Origin: Spirosoma oryzae
Lineage (GTDB): Bacteria > Bacteroidota > Bacteroidia > Cytophagales > Spirosomataceae
Direction: 5' to 3'
DNA length: 64,000 bases
Assembly: GCF_003002825.1 (NCBI RefSeq)
Contig: NZ_PVTE01000017.1
Coordinates: 1 to 64,000, forward strand
Within the stretch, counting starts at the first letter, position 1, and the number at the start of each line of letters is the position of its first letter. The notes under the pieces are model-generated. The model made no database searches. It saw nothing but the letters and a program-made list of their open reading frames with translations, and had not been told where the DNA came from. Of the stretch, positions 24,094 to 33,470 are shown in pieces. The position numbers and the translations under genes were made by a program.

Positions 24094-26081
24094 GGGGAAG
24101 AAAGAAAAAAGACGATAGAAGAAAGACTGGCACTACGTACCGCATCAACTGGGTAGTAAGTGTCCTTTCATCTTTTCTCTTTCTTCTATCGTCTTTCTTC
24201 TCCTCCGCCCAATCGCCGAAAGCCAAAGAGCTGTATGTGCAGTCGATCAAGCTGTTTGGTAACCGAAAAGCTGAAGAAGCCATTCCGTTTATGGAGCAGG
24301 CCGTCAAAGTCGACCCGGCCTATGGCGATGCCTACCTGAAACTGGGGCAGCTATACGAGTTTACGAAGCGGTTCGACCCGGCAATTGTCGCTTACCGGGA
24401 CGCGATTAAACTCGCGCCCGACAACCCGACGTCGAGCGGAGCGTACCAGTCGCTGAGTACGATTCTGATGCGGCTGGGTCGCTATACCGATGCCTTGCCC
24501 TATCTGGAAAAATACCAGTCGCTGTTCGCGCCCAAGTCACTCCAGCATCAGCGGGTGGGCAAACTGCTCGCTAACGCCCGCTTTGGGGTTGAGGCCATGC
24601 AACATCCGCAGCCGGTCGAACCGAAGCCCGTCTCGCCGGTACTCAACACGACGCCGTCGCAATACTTCCCGGTGCTGACCGCCGACGAACAGACGCTGGT
24701 GTTTACCGCCCTCAAACCCGAAGGCGACGAGGACCTCATGGTGGCTACCTTCAATGGTGAAACCTGGTCGCCCCCGGTATCGCTGTCTCCCAACATCAAC
24801 ACCCTCGAAAACGAAGGTACCGCTACGCTCTCGGCCGACGGACGGACGCTGGTGTTTACGGCTTGCCAGGGCCGCAAAGGTTTTGGCAGTTGTGATTTGT
24901 ACATGAGCCGCAAAACCGGTTCCGACTGGTCGGTCCCCGAAAACCTGGGAGCTGCGATCAATACGCGCTATTATGAGTCGCAACCATCGTTGTCGGCGGA
25001 TGGTCGACGGCTGTATTTTATCTCTGACCGGCCCGGCGGGAAAGGTCGTCGCGACATCTGGCGGGCCGACCTGAACACCGACGGTAGCTGGAGTGAGCCG
25101 ACCAATATTGGCGCACCGGTCAACACGTCGGCCAACGAAGCGTCGCCCTTCATTCATGCCAATGGGCAGAGCCTGTTCTTCGCGTCGGAAGGCCACACGG
25201 GGCTGGGCGGCTATGATTTATTCGTGTCCGACAGCCTGGCCGTGATCGACTCGACTCACTGGTCGACGCCCACCAACCTGGGGTATCCGATCAACACGTC
25301 GGAAGATCAGGCGTCACTGTTCGTTGCCGCCAACGGGCGTCGGGCCTATTATTCGTATGAAGAACAGAAAGACGGCGTGTCGCAGCGGTCGCGTCTGTAT
25401 GCCTTCGATTTGCCCGAAACCCTGCGCGACCGGGTCAAACCCGTCAGTTACGTGAAAGGCGTCGTTGCCGACGCCCGGACCAGTAAACCCCTGGCCGCGA
25501 TGGTCGAGCTGATCGACCTGAAAACCAATCAACTGGTGTCGCGTGTGATGGCCGATGCGCAGACCGGGCAGTACACGGCGATTCTGCCGAGTGGTGGCGA
25601 ATACGCACTGTATGTCAGTGTGCCGGGCTATCTGTTCAAGAGCCTGTCGTTCGATTTCACTCAGAAAGCCAAGGACGATCCGCGTTCGGCCAGCACGGGC
25701 TTGTCGCTGCCGGTGCCGCTTGAACCGGCCGTGTCCGGCGCGACGGCTAAAGAGACGCTCAACAACCTGTTCTTCGAAACCGGGCGGTACGACCTTGCCG
25801 ATAAATCACGCACCGAACTCGACCGACTGGCGCAGTTCCTGAAAATCAACCCCGGTGTAGCCATCGAGATCTCGGGCCATACCGACGACCGGGGCGATGC
25901 TGCCGCTAACCTGACGCTGTCGAAAAAACGGGCCCAGTCGGTGGTGACGTATCTGACACAGGCCGGCATCAGCGCCGAGCGAATCAAGGCGGTGGGCTAC
26001 GGTAAGGCGCGCCCGCTGGTGCCCAACACGACCGATGAAAACCGGCAACTGAACCGCCGGATCGAGTGGCGGGTGCTGTAG
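24048..26081 (+). CDS. OmpA-family protein with TPR and PD40 repeats
   Basis: Up to 677 residues. Domains: signal peptide (hydrophobic run at about 36-53, cleavage at SSAQ), TPR repeats (about 60-150), a PD40/WD40-like propeller (about 205-450) with repeated LSADGRxLxF motifs, a carboxypeptidase-like beta domain (about 465-545), and an OmpA peptidoglycan-binding domain (about 565-677, ISGHTDDRGD..). This is a common Bacteroidota outer-membrane architecture, anchoring an envelope complex to peptidoglycan. Odd feature: the only ATG (24048) lies inside queE, giving an unusually long N-region, and the signal peptide is encoded by the pyrimidine arm of a hairpin repeat. No closer start codon exists in frame. 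Confidence 0.85.
   Translation: MADFVADSQIHGYSVGGRKKKDDRRKTGTTYRINWVVSVLSSFLFLLSSFFSSAQSPKAKELYVQSIKLFGNRKAEEAIPFMEQAVKVDPAYGDAYLKLGQLYEFTKRFDPAIVAYRDAIKLAPDNPTSSGAYQSLSTILMRLGRYTDALPYLEKYQSLFAPKSLQHQRVGKLLANARFGVEAMQHPQPVEPKPVSPVLNTTPSQYFPVLTADEQTLVFTALKPEGDEDLMVATFNGETWSPPVSLSPNINTLENEGTATLSADGRTLVFTACQGRKGFGSCDLYMSRKTGSDWSVPENLGAAINTRYYESQPSLSADGRRLYFISDRPGGKGRRDIWRADLNTDGSWSEPTNIGAPVNTSANEASPFIHANGQSLFFASEGHTGLGGYDLFVSDSLAVIDSTHWSTPTNLGYPINTSEDQASLFVAANGRRAYYSYEEQKDGVSQRSRLYAFDLPETLRDRVKPVSYVKGVVADARTSKPLAAMVELIDLKTNQLVSRVMADAQTGQYTAILPSGGEYALYVSVPGYLFKSLSFDFTQKAKDDPRSASTGLSLPVPLEPAVSGATAKETLNNLFFETGRYDLADKSRTELDRLAQFLKINPGVAIEISGHTDDRGDAAANLTLSKKRAQSVVTYLTQAGISAERIKAVGYGKARPLVPNTTDENRQLNRRIEWRVL
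24097..24203. repeat. Purine/pyrimidine hairpin overlapping the OmpA/PD40 signal peptide
   Basis: Left arm GAAGAAAGAAAAAAGACG (24097-) continuing to 24125; right arm CTTTCTTCTATCGTCTTTC (24179-) to 24203. The core AAAGACGATAGAAGAAAGA has a perfect complement. The right arm is read as the Leu/Ser/Phe-rich signal sequence. Confidence 0.65.
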
Positions 26082-26093
26082 GGGTGGGGGGCG

Positions 26094-26101
26094 TAACTTT
26101 G
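26094..26101 (+). promoter_or_regulatory. Candidate trxB promoter, -7 element
   Basis: TAACTTTG is an exact TAnnTTTG, 104 bp before the trxB start; the -33 region is not convincing. Confidence 0.4.
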
Positions 26102-26205
26102 CTTTCGGCGGGAAATTTTTTCAAATTTGCGTATGTTGTCAGTACAGCCCGTTTTAGTAAACGGTAGTTTACCCATTGAATTGACAACATTATTGTCTGT
26201 AACTG

Positions 26206-27159
26206 ATGAATGCTGAACATGTAAAGTGCCTGATTATCGGCTCTGGTCCGGCGGGCTATACCGCGGCTATCTACGCGGCACGCGCGAATATGAGTCCGGT
26301 TATGTACCAGGGACCCCAACCCGGTGGTCAACTGACGATCACAACCGAAGTTGACAATTTTCCGGGTTATCCCGATGGCGTTCAGGGGCCGCAGCTGATG
26401 CAGGACCTCGAAGCACAGGCCCGCCGGTTTGGCACCGATATCCGCTACGGCATGGTGACGAAGGTCGACTTCTCGGGCCATCCGCACCGCGTTGTCGTCG
26501 ACGATCAGCACGAACTAACCGCCGACGCTGTCATTATTTCAACCGGTGCTTCGGCCAAATGGCTGGGACTACCCTCCGAAATGCGTCTGAACGGTCGGGG
26601 CGTTTCGGCCTGTGCCGTTTGTGACGGATTCTTTTTCCGGGGGCAGGACGTTGCCATCGTCGGCGCGGGCGACACCGCTGCCGAGGAAGCCAGCTATCTG
26701 GCCAATCTCTGCCGCAAGGTATACATGCTGGTTCGGCGCGATGAGATGCGGGCGTCGCGGTTCATGCAGCAACGCGTCAGAACGGCTCCCAACATCGAGA
26801 TTCTGTACAATACCGAAACGGAAGAAATTCTGGGCGAAGACGAGGTAACGGGCGTTCGCGTGAAAAATGCAGTGACGGGCGAAACCAGCGTACTCGACGT
26901 AACCGGTTTCTTCGTAGCGATCGGGCACAAGCCGAATACCGATATTTTCCAGGATTACCTCGAGCTGGATGAGCATGGCTACATCCAGACGGAGAAAGGC
27001 AGTACCCGCACCCGCGTCAATGGCGTTTTCGCCTGTGGTGATGCGCAGGATAACATCTACCGGCAGGCCATTACGGCGGCTGGTACCGGCTGTATGGCCG
27101 CACTGGATGCCGAACGGTATCTGGTAACACTCGAAATGAAAGAGCAGGCGCTTGCCTGA
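26206..27159 (+). CDS. trxB: Thioredoxin-disulfide reductase
   Basis: A 317-residue FAD flavoenzyme that passes electrons from NADPH to thioredoxin. FAD site GSGPAGYTAA (12-21), the redox pair CAVC (Cys136, Cys139), NADPH-binding GAGDTAAEEA, and a C-terminal CGDAQDNIYRQAITAAGTGC-type FAD motif. Typical length. Followed by an imperfect hairpin and the M23 gene. Confidence 0.95.
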   Translation: MNAEHVKCLIIGSGPAGYTAAIYAARANMSPVMYQGPQPGGQLTITTEVDNFPGYPDGVQGPQLMQDLEAQARRFGTDIRYGMVTKVDFSGHPHRVVVDDQHELTADAVIISTGASAKWLGLPSEMRLNGRGVSACAVCDGFFFRGQDVAIVGAGDTAAEEASYLANLCRKVYMLVRRDEMRASRFMQQRVRTAPNIEILYNTETEEILGEDEVTGVRVKNAVTGETSVLDVTGFFVAIGHKPNTDIFQDYLELDEHGYIQTEKGSTRTRVNGVFACGDAQDNIYRQAITAAGTGCMAALDAERYLVTLEMKEQALA

Positions 27160-27174
27160 CATAACCCAACCACT

Positions 27175-27208
27175 CAGAGCCTTCGGACAGCACGCGCCGG
27201 AGGCTCTG
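27175..27208. terminator. Hairpin between trxB and the M23 peptidase gene
   Basis: Arms CAGAGCCTTCGG and CCGGAGGCTCTG with one mismatch around a 10-nt loop, but no T run; a terminator or attenuator is uncertain. Confidence 0.4.
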
Positions 27209-27226
27209 GGCGTATGATTGATACGG

Positions 27227-28300
27227 ATGAGAAAACTGGCTTTCCGATGGCTACTCGTCACTGCCTGCCTAAGTCTGGCTGTCTCAGCCCAGGCCCAGGA
27301 GCGCGGACGATTCAGGAAGAACCTGACCATCACGCCGAAAACAAAGAATACGAAGAATGAGCCCGTCGTCGATCAGCCTCAAAAAGCGGACGACATATAC
27401 GATCAGGAGACGACACAGCTGCGATTTAACAGTCAGTTTGAACCGAAGAAAGAACTTAACCCGGTTGTTAGCGAAGATACCAGCCAGATTGATCAGGGCG
27501 ACCTCAACGTCGTCGAGGTTGTCGACTCGGCACTGATTGGCAACGAGTGGGTGAAAATTGCCGATTATTACGCCATCTGGGATTCCCATACCATCGATCC
27601 CTACAACATCGATCCGCTGGAGTTCAACGAAGCGATTGACATCAAGCTGTACGATCCGGCCGCAAACCGCTACTGGTCGGCTCCCCTCAGCGAAGGTAAG
27701 CTAACCTCCAATTTCGGCTACCGCTGGGGGCGCTGGCATACCGGTGCCGACCTCGACCTGGAAACGGGTGACCCGGTCTATTCAGCCTTCGATGGTGTCG
27801 TTCGGGTGGTCGGCTGGAACGGTAACGGCTATGGTCGGTATGTGCTGGTTCGGCACTATAACGGGCTTGAAACGCTGTACGGGCATATGTCGAAACAAAC
27901 CGTTGAGCAGGGGCAGATTGTGAAGGCGGGCGATCAGCTTGGACTCGGTGGAAACACGGGGCGCAGTTCCGGACCGCACTTGCACTTCGAGACCCGCTAC
28001 GAAGGGAATCCGTTCAGCCCGCTCACCATCTTCTCGTTCCCGGCCAATACGCTCAACTCCGACCATTTCCTGCTGACCAGTTCCGTCTGGGATTATCTGC
28101 GGGGGGGGCGGTCGTCGGAGTCAGGTGGCAGCAGCAGCCGGGTGCGTATCAAACGGACCGTTATGCATCGGGTCCGGTCGGGCGAAACGCTGAGTTCGAT
28201 CGCCAGCCGTTACGGAATGTCGGTATCGTCGCTAAGTCGCAAGAATGGCTTGTCGGCCCGCGCCCGCATCCGGCCCGGTCAGCGGTTACGGGTAAACTAA
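27227..28300 (+). CDS. M23 metallopeptidase with C-terminal LysM
   Basis: 357 residues from ATG 27227 (an upstream in-frame TTG is not needed). Signal peptide ending AQAQ. The M23 domain (about 150-255) has the zinc ligands of HTGADLD and HLHFE and the LYGHMS motif, so it is probably an active peptidoglycan endopeptidase of the LytM type. A Ser/Gly/Arg linker leads to a LysM domain (about 308-357, HRVRSGETLSSIASRYGM) for binding to peptidoglycan. Likely role in cell-wall turnover at the periplasm. Ends before a strong bidirectional terminator shared with the PfkB gene. Confidence 0.9.
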   Translation: MRKLAFRWLLVTACLSLAVSAQAQERGRFRKNLTITPKTKNTKNEPVVDQPQKADDIYDQETTQLRFNSQFEPKKELNPVVSEDTSQIDQGDLNVVEVVDSALIGNEWVKIADYYAIWDSHTIDPYNIDPLEFNEAIDIKLYDPAANRYWSAPLSEGKLTSNFGYRWGRWHTGADLDLETGDPVYSAFDGVVRVVGWNGNGYGRYVLVRHYNGLETLYGHMSKQTVEQGQIVKAGDQLGLGGNTGRSSGPHLHFETRYEGNPFSPLTIFSFPANTLNSDHFLLTSSVWDYLRGGRSSESGGSSSRVRIKRTVMHRVRSGETLSSIASRYGMSVSSLSRKNGLSARARIRPGQRLRVN

Positions 28301-28315
28301 TTGACTGAACGCGAT

Positions 28316-28354
28316 AAAAAAGGGAGCCTGCAACCAATGCAGGCTCCCTTTTTT
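28316..28354. terminator. Bidirectional rho-independent terminator
   Basis: Perfect stem GGGAGCCTGC / GCAGGCTCCC around a 7-nt loop, flanked by six A and six T, so it works in both directions for the convergent M23 and PfkB genes. Confidence 0.9.
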
Positions 28355-28367
28355 GCGTCAGGACCGT

Positions 28368-29261
28368 CTATTCATCTGCCGTGTTCAGAATGACCGACGA
28401 AATTGTTTCTTCAGTGAAAGCGGGCGTGGCCCCCCGTTGCGTTGCTACATAGGCACCCGTGGCGCAGGCGAACTCCAGAATCTGACTGGGCGATTCCTGC
28501 TGCGTCATTTTATAAAGAAAAGCCGCCAGGAACGCATCACCACTGCCAATCGTGTCTTCTACGTCGATCTCGAAGCCCGACTGCGTCGTGAAGCCACTGC
28601 TATCGAGCAGCACGGCCCCGGCTTCGCCCAGCGTTACGCAGAGCATGTCCAGCTGGTACCGATCGCGCAGTTGCTCCATGGCCCGGTGCAGATTCGGCTC
28701 GTAGCCGTACCACTCCGATAGTTCGATCAGCTCGTGTTCGTTCAGCTTGGCAATATCGGCCTGATGCAGTAACTCTTCGATCAGCGTACGTTCGTAATGC
28801 GGAGCCCGCAGGTTTACGTCGAACACCTTCCGGCGTGCCACCTGCAATAGATCCAGCAAGGTGTCGCGGGTCATGGGGCTACGCGCGGCCAGACTGCCGT
28901 AGACGAATAAATCGCTTTGCCGAACCGTTTCGGTCAGCTGCGGGTCGGGCTGAATATAATCCCAGGCAACGGGCTGTACGATTTTGTAGGTAACCTCGTT
29001 GGCATCGGAAATATTGGCTTTCGCAACACCCGTCAGGTGCGTACGCCCGATCTGAACCAGATTGGTAGGCAGCCCTTTGCTAGCCAGAAACTGCACCATT
29101 TCGACGCCCAGCTCGTCGTCGCCCACGCGGCTTATGATCTGGGCGTTGACGCCAAAATTGCGCAGGTCGGCCGCCACGTTCATCGGTGCGCCACCCGCCT
29201 GACGGCTGGTTGGCAATACATCCCAGAGTACTTCTCCGAAACAGGTAATTAGTGGATACAT
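28368..29261 (-). CDS. PfkB-family sugar kinase, fructokinase-like
   Basis: 297 residues from ATG 29261. N-terminal CFGEVLWDVLP and GGAPMNVAADL are typical of fructokinases; the C-terminal TIGSGDAFLAAFL is the PfkB signature 2 with the catalytic Asp. Probably phosphorylates fructose or a similar ketose using ATP. It is divergent in order, not direction, from the large sensor gene upstream: that gene begins at 32454 and reads the same way, ending 374 bp before this start. The pairing with a sugar-sensing regulator fits a local sugar-use function (inference). Confidence 0.85.
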   Translation of the reverse strand: MYPLITCFGEVLWDVLPTSRQAGGAPMNVAADLRNFGVNAQIISRVGDDELGVEMVQFLASKGLPTNLVQIGRTHLTGVAKANISDANEVTYKIVQPVAWDYIQPDPQLTETVRQSDLFVYGSLAARSPMTRDTLLDLLQVARRKVFDVNLRAPHYERTLIEELLHQADIAKLNEHELIELSEWYGYEPNLHRAMEQLRDRYQLDMLCVTLGEAGAVLLDSSGFTTQSGFEIDVEDTIGSGDAFLAAFLYKMTQQESPSQILEFACATGAYVATQRGATPAFTEETISSVILNTADE

Positions 29262-29634
29262 AAGCAATAAAAAAAGCCTGACTACGCAAGGCAGAACAGG
29301 CCGTTAGAAACTCGGTTAGCTCAACGTTTTCTTTCGGCACAAAACTAGTCCATACCAAAAGAAAAACGTCGCGCCTAACTCATCATAGGTTTATAGTAAA
29401 TCGGGTTAATAGTGCGATTACAGCATAAAACTACGGAAGACAGTCGAGTCATTGTTTGTAATAAACGTTCAACTAATTCCAGAAAAAATTTATTTTCAAT
29501 GTGGTGATTATCAGTATGTTGTTGTATAAGTAAGCCGTGCCATTTATACTAATGCTACACCAGTTTTCGGTTTTGTTACAGTTGCTGCCGGTCGCGTTTT
29601 CAGCATCGATAGCTGCTATATAAAAAAACGGTCC
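29262..29634. other. 373-bp intergenic region, no gene
   Basis: AT-richer than its surroundings. A GCCTG...CAGGC partial stem beside a run of A is near 29272-29301 and could be a weak terminator or leader for the PfkB gene. The rest shows no gene, repeat family or clear TAnnTTTG promoter on the minus strand. Confidence 0.4.
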
Positions 29635-32454
29635 TTAGACGTCGGTAGGCGCACGCCGGTAGTCGGATGGCGTCTTCTGCGTGTGCTGTTTGAAGAACGT
29701 AGTGAAGTAAGCCGCCGAGTTAAAGCCTGTTTCCTGTGCGATCTGCCCCATTGTTTTCGTGCTTTCGGTCAGGAGCCGTTTGGCCTTTTTCAGCCGGATC
29801 TCTGTCAGGTAATCGATCACGTTCATGTCGAGCAGGGCCTGCACTTTACGGTAAAGCTGCACGCGCGACAAACCCATGTCGCGGCTGAGTTTTTCAACGC
29901 CGAAGGCCGGGTCGGTCAGGTTCTGCTCGATCAGGGCGGTCAACTCGTTGAGGAATTTTTTGTCCTGCCGGTTACCGGCCGTTGTGGCCGACTGCGCCAG
30001 AAAATCGGACGCGTACCGCCGTTGCCACTTCGCCCGGTTCGCCAGGGTTGTGTGCAGCGTTTCGATAAGGTACGTCGTGTTGAACGGCTTGGTGATGTAG
30101 ACGTCGGCCCCCGCGCGCGTTCCTTCGATCTGTTGTTCGATCTGTCGCTTGGCCGTTAGTAACACGACCGGAATGTGCGACGTGCGCAGGTCGGCCTTGA
30201 TTCGTTGCGTTAGTTGCATGCCATCCATGGCCGGTCCACTCAGACCGGACAGCATGATGTCGCTGACGATCAGGTCAGGAACGGTTTCTACGATACGCTC
30301 CCAACCCAGTTCGGCCGTCGGTTCGGCGATCACCTCAAACGCATGGCTTAGCTGCTCGGTCAGGTACGTGCGCAAGTCGTCGTTATCTTCAATGACGACC
30401 AGCGTCGCCCGTTGTCGCTGCGGATCTGTGGTGGCTGGGCCAGGTGTATCGTCGCTTACATCGATAAGTTGATGCGACAACCGTGGCGACTGCGATAGCT
30501 GACCCGGCACCTGTTCGGACGGATCGAGGTGAGCGATGCCGAGGGGAAGTTGAATCAGGAAGGACGTGCCTTTCCCCTTTGCTGACGATACCTGAATGTC
30601 GCCCCGGTGAAGGCGCATGAATTCCAGCGACAAGGCAAGCCCAACACCCTTGGCCAGATCGAACGGACGGGGGCCGCTATAAAACAAATCAAACGCGTGG
30701 GCCTGTTCGTCCGGTGTCATGCCGTCGCCGTTGTCACTGACGTTGATAAGTGCCTGCTGTCCGTCGGTGCTGATTTGCAGATGGATAAACCCACCACGCG
30801 GGGTGTATTTGAACGCGTTCGAGAGCAGGTTGAACAAAACTTTGTCCAGCTTTTCGGCGTCGAACCAGACGAGTAGAGTGGGGTCACTGGTCAGTAAACG
30901 CAGGTCGATCCGCTGCCGCTCGGCTTTGCGCTGAAAGTCCTGCACGATGTCGCGGGTAAAAGCGACCAGATCCTGCTCGGTCGCTTTCAACCTGAGTTTA
31001 CTGGCGTCGGCCTTCCGCAGATCGAGGAGTTGATCGACAAGCCGAAGCAGGCGGTACGCGTTTTTCTGTACCAGCAACAGGCTGCGCCGAACATCCTGCG
31101 GACCCACGTTCTTCTTCGTCAGCAGATCTTCCGTCGGGGTCAGAATTAGCCCCAGCGGGGTACTGAACTCGTGGGATATGTACGAGTAAAACCGCAGCTT
31201 GTCTTCCGTTGCCAGCCGGGCCTGCTGCGACACCGCTTCGATCTGATTTTTCTGATCCAGAATCTCCGCATTTTTGTTCTCCAGAATTTTGTAGGCGATC
31301 TGCTTGCCGCGAAACAGATAAAACGCCCAGACCGCCAGTAGAATCACAACAATCAGGCTGAACAGAGTAACGTACAGCGCTGTTTCCTGCGACGCGTAGG
31401 TCTGTGTGAGATCGCTGATGTACCGGCTTTGCTGCTGAATATCAGCCTGCTGCTCCATCAGTCGGTCATACTGAAGCTTGGTGATCTGTACGTTTGACGA
31501 ATCGATCAGTGTCGTGGGCAGTCGGTTTTCGCGTTGAAACGGTTTCTTATCCAGAATTGCGAGGGCGGTGCGAATGGCTTCCTTTCCCCCCGTCGGGTAC
31601 AGCACCGTGGCCGTCAACATACCCTGATCAACAAGGTCGATGCCCTCGTTGGGGCCGGGCAGTCCGTCGACGCCAATGATCCGGATTTTGTCGGCCAGCC
31701 CCAGTTGCCGGCATACCGTATACGCCTTCCGTGCATTGCGGTCGTTCTGCGCAAAAATCAGCTGAATGTCCGACCGGCTTTTAAGTAGTTGACCCAACTC
31801 GTCCGCAAACGATCGTTTGTCCCAGTCGCCCGCCAGTTTGCTGACCAGTTGAATGCCGGGCCGTTTGGCGATGGCGTCCAGAAAGCCCCGGTGCCGGTCG
31901 ATATCGGCCGATGAACCCGGCGATTCGCCAATTTCCACGACCTTGCCCCGCCCGTTCAGCACGGCCCCGGCATACATACCAGCGGTCCGACCGACCTCGA
32001 CATTATTGGCACCCACGTAAGCCGTGTACGCATCGGAAGCCGTGCGCCGGTCGAGGATAACGACCGGAATACCCTGATGATAGGCTTTTTCGACGACGGG
32101 CGTGATCGGCTGCGCTTCGTTGGGCGAAACGATCAATAGGTCGACCTGTTGGTTGATAAGCTCCTGAATCTGGGTAACCTGTCGTGCGCTTTGCCCGTTG
32201 GCGTCCTTGACGATAAACTCGATGTCAGGGTGGAACGACAGCTCCAACTGCATGCTGGTCAGCATCGTCCGGCGCCAGTTGTCGGCCATGGTTCGCTGCG
32301 AGAAGCCGATGCGGACGGGTTTGTGCTGAACCGATTGGCAAGCCGTCAGTAGCCAGAGCAGGGCCAGGAGTAAACCGACTGCTGAAGGCCGAACCGGGTT
32401 GCTGACACAAAGACGTGTCCGGAACAGCCCCGAACGGGTAGCAGCATCGGTCAT
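29635..32454 (-). CDS. Hybrid two-component system: sugar-binding lipoprotein-like sensor, kinase, receiver and AraC output
   Basis: 939 residues from ATG 32454. Order: signal with an LLTAC lipobox (Cys39), a type I periplasmic sugar-binding domain (about 45-320; VDLLIVSPNEAQP and DRNARKAY motifs), one membrane helix (about 360-381), HisKA with SHEFSTPLG (His428), HATPase (LLSNAFKYTPRGG), a receiver domain (ASP in LIVSDIML) and an AraC helix-turn-helix. This is the hybrid regulator architecture of Bacteroidota glycan control; the B. thetaiotaomicron fructose sensor BT1754 has the same binding-domain type. Fructose or a related free sugar is a sensible ligand, given the adjacent fructokinase-like gene (inference). 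A lipobox in such a sensor is unusual. Confidence 0.88.
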   Translation of the reverse strand: MTDAATRSGLFRTRLCVSNPVRPSAVGLLLALLWLLTACQSVQHKPVRIGFSQRTMADNWRRTMLTSMQLELSFHPDIEFIVKDANGQSARQVTQIQELINQQVDLLIVSPNEAQPITPVVEKAYHQGIPVVILDRRTASDAYTAYVGANNVEVGRTAGMYAGAVLNGRGKVVEIGESPGSSADIDRHRGFLDAIAKRPGIQLVSKLAGDWDKRSFADELGQLLKSRSDIQLIFAQNDRNARKAYTVCRQLGLADKIRIIGVDGLPGPNEGIDLVDQGMLTATVLYPTGGKEAIRTALAILDKKPFQRENRLPTTLIDSSNVQITKLQYDRLMEQQADIQQQSRYISDLTQTYASQETALYVTLFSLIVVILLAVWAFYLFRGKQIAYKILENKNAEILDQKNQIEAVSQQARLATEDKLRFYSYISHEFSTPLGLILTPTEDLLTKKNVGPQDVRRSLLLVQKNAYRLLRLVDQLLDLRKADASKLRLKATEQDLVAFTRDIVQDFQRKAERQRIDLRLLTSDPTLLVWFDAEKLDKVLFNLLSNAFKYTPRGGFIHLQISTDGQQALINVSDNGDGMTPDEQAHAFDLFYSGPRPFDLAKGVGLALSLEFMRLHRGDIQVSSAKGKGTSFLIQLPLGIAHLDPSEQVPGQLSQSPRLSHQLIDVSDDTPGPATTDPQRQRATLVVIEDNDDLRTYLTEQLSHAFEVIAEPTAELGWERIVETVPDLIVSDIMLSGLSGPAMDGMQLTQRIKADLRTSHIPVVLLTAKRQIEQQIEGTRAGADVYITKPFNTTYLIETLHTTLANRAKWQRRYASDFLAQSATTAGNRQDKKFLNELTALIEQNLTDPAFGVEKLSRDMGLSRVQLYRKVQALLDMNVIDYLTEIRLKKAKRLLTESTKTMGQIAQETGFNSAAYFTTFFKQHTQKTPSDYRRAPTDV

Positions 32455-32515
32455 ACGAATTGGGGCGGATTGGGTACTGGTCAAAGATAAAATTTAATTC
32501 AGGACGTACAAAACG

Positions 32516-32536
32516 GAAAAAGCCCGTTGCCGGGCA
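32516..32536 (-). terminator. Terminator after purine nucleoside phosphorylase gene
   Basis: Stem GCCCG/CGGGC with a 4-nt loop; read on the minus strand it is followed by TTTTT, 32 bp after the stop. Confidence 0.65.
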
Positions 32537-32567
32537 GTTCCGTACACATCCGTATGCTCATGCTCGA

Positions 32568-33389
32568 TTAAACGTTGAGTCGTTCGATCAGGGCTTTCGT
32601 CAGGCGGGTTAGCTGGGGTTCGGCTACGGCGGCAGCGGCAATGATTTTGGCGATGTCGGCCCGTTCGAGTGTTTCGGGAATGCCCATGTCCGTAATGACC
32701 GACACGCCAAACACGCGTAGTCCCATCTGATGCGCGACGATCACTTCCGGCACGGTCGACATACCAACCGCATCAGCGCCCCACTGCCGTAGCATTCGGT
32801 ATTCGGCTTTGGTTTCCAGTTGCGGTCCCGGCGCAAAAATGTACGTTCCGCGTTTGAGCGGAATACCTAGTTCAGTCCCTAGCGTCAACCCCAGATCAAG
32901 CAGTTCGGCATCGTAGGGCGCGCTCATATCGGGAAAGCGGTCACCGAAGGCAGCGTAATGTTTACCAGTCAGCGGGTTCTGAGGCATCAGCAAGCTAATG
33001 TGATCGTCGATGATCATGAGGTCGCTGACGGCGAAGGCGGGGTTCAGGCCACCGCAGGCGTTGGACACCAGCAGCGTCGTGATGCCCAGTTCGCGCAAGA
33101 CCCGTACTGGAAAGGTGACCTGCTGCATGCTATAGCCTTCGTAGAAATGGAAGCGCCCCTGCATCACAACAACGGGCTTACCCGCCAGTGTGCCCAGTAG
33201 CAGCCGCCCCGAATGAAACTCGACCGTCGACAGGGGAAAATGGGGAATCTGTTCGTAGGGCAACTCCGTGTCAACGGCAATTTCGGACGCCAGCGCCCCC
33301 AGGCCCGTTCCTAAAATAATGCCGATGCGCGGCTGTACGGTGGTTTGCGATTGGATAAAACGGGCTGCCTCCTGAATCTGATCAAGCAT
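32568..33389 (-). CDS. Purine nucleoside phosphorylase
   Basis: A 273-residue trimeric-type (PNP/MTAP family) enzyme cleaving purine nucleosides with phosphate to the base and ribose-1-phosphate. Motifs: [11 protein letters not shown] near residue 25, [31 protein letters not shown] and the late GMSTVPE and SVITDMG segments. Normal length. The ATG at 33389 abuts a heptamer hairpin arm. Sits in the same direction as the sensor regulator downstream but separated by a terminator, so not one operon. Confidence 0.9.
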   Translation of the reverse strand: MLDQIQEAARFIQSQTTVQPRIGIILGTGLGALASEIAVDTELPYEQIPHFPLSTVEFHSGRLLLGTLAGKPVVVMQGRFHFYEGYSMQQVTFPVRVLRELGITTLLVSNACGGLNPAFAVSDLMIIDDHISLLMPQNPLTGKHYAAFGDRFPDMSAPYDAELLDLGLTLGTELGIPLKRGTYIFAPGPQLETKAEYRMLRQWGADAVGMSTVPEVIVAHQMGLRVFGVSVITDMGIPETLERADIAKIIAAAAVAEPQLTRLTKALIERLNV

Positions 33390-33390
33390 T

Positions 33391-33470
33391 AGGGTTTCGG
33401 TTTACGGTATTCGGTATTCAGTTTACGGTGGCCGTCACACAGTGGCTGACGCAAACAGGGCTACCACCGT
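33391..33470. repeat. Heptamer element, left half (copy 4)
   Basis: GGTTTCGG, TTTACGG, TATTCGG heptamers (33393-33430), followed by GGTGGCCGTCACACAGTGG and a CCGTGGCGC centre as in copy 1. The matching right arm is not here but at 34410-34446, on the other side of the NADAR gene. Confidence 0.7.
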
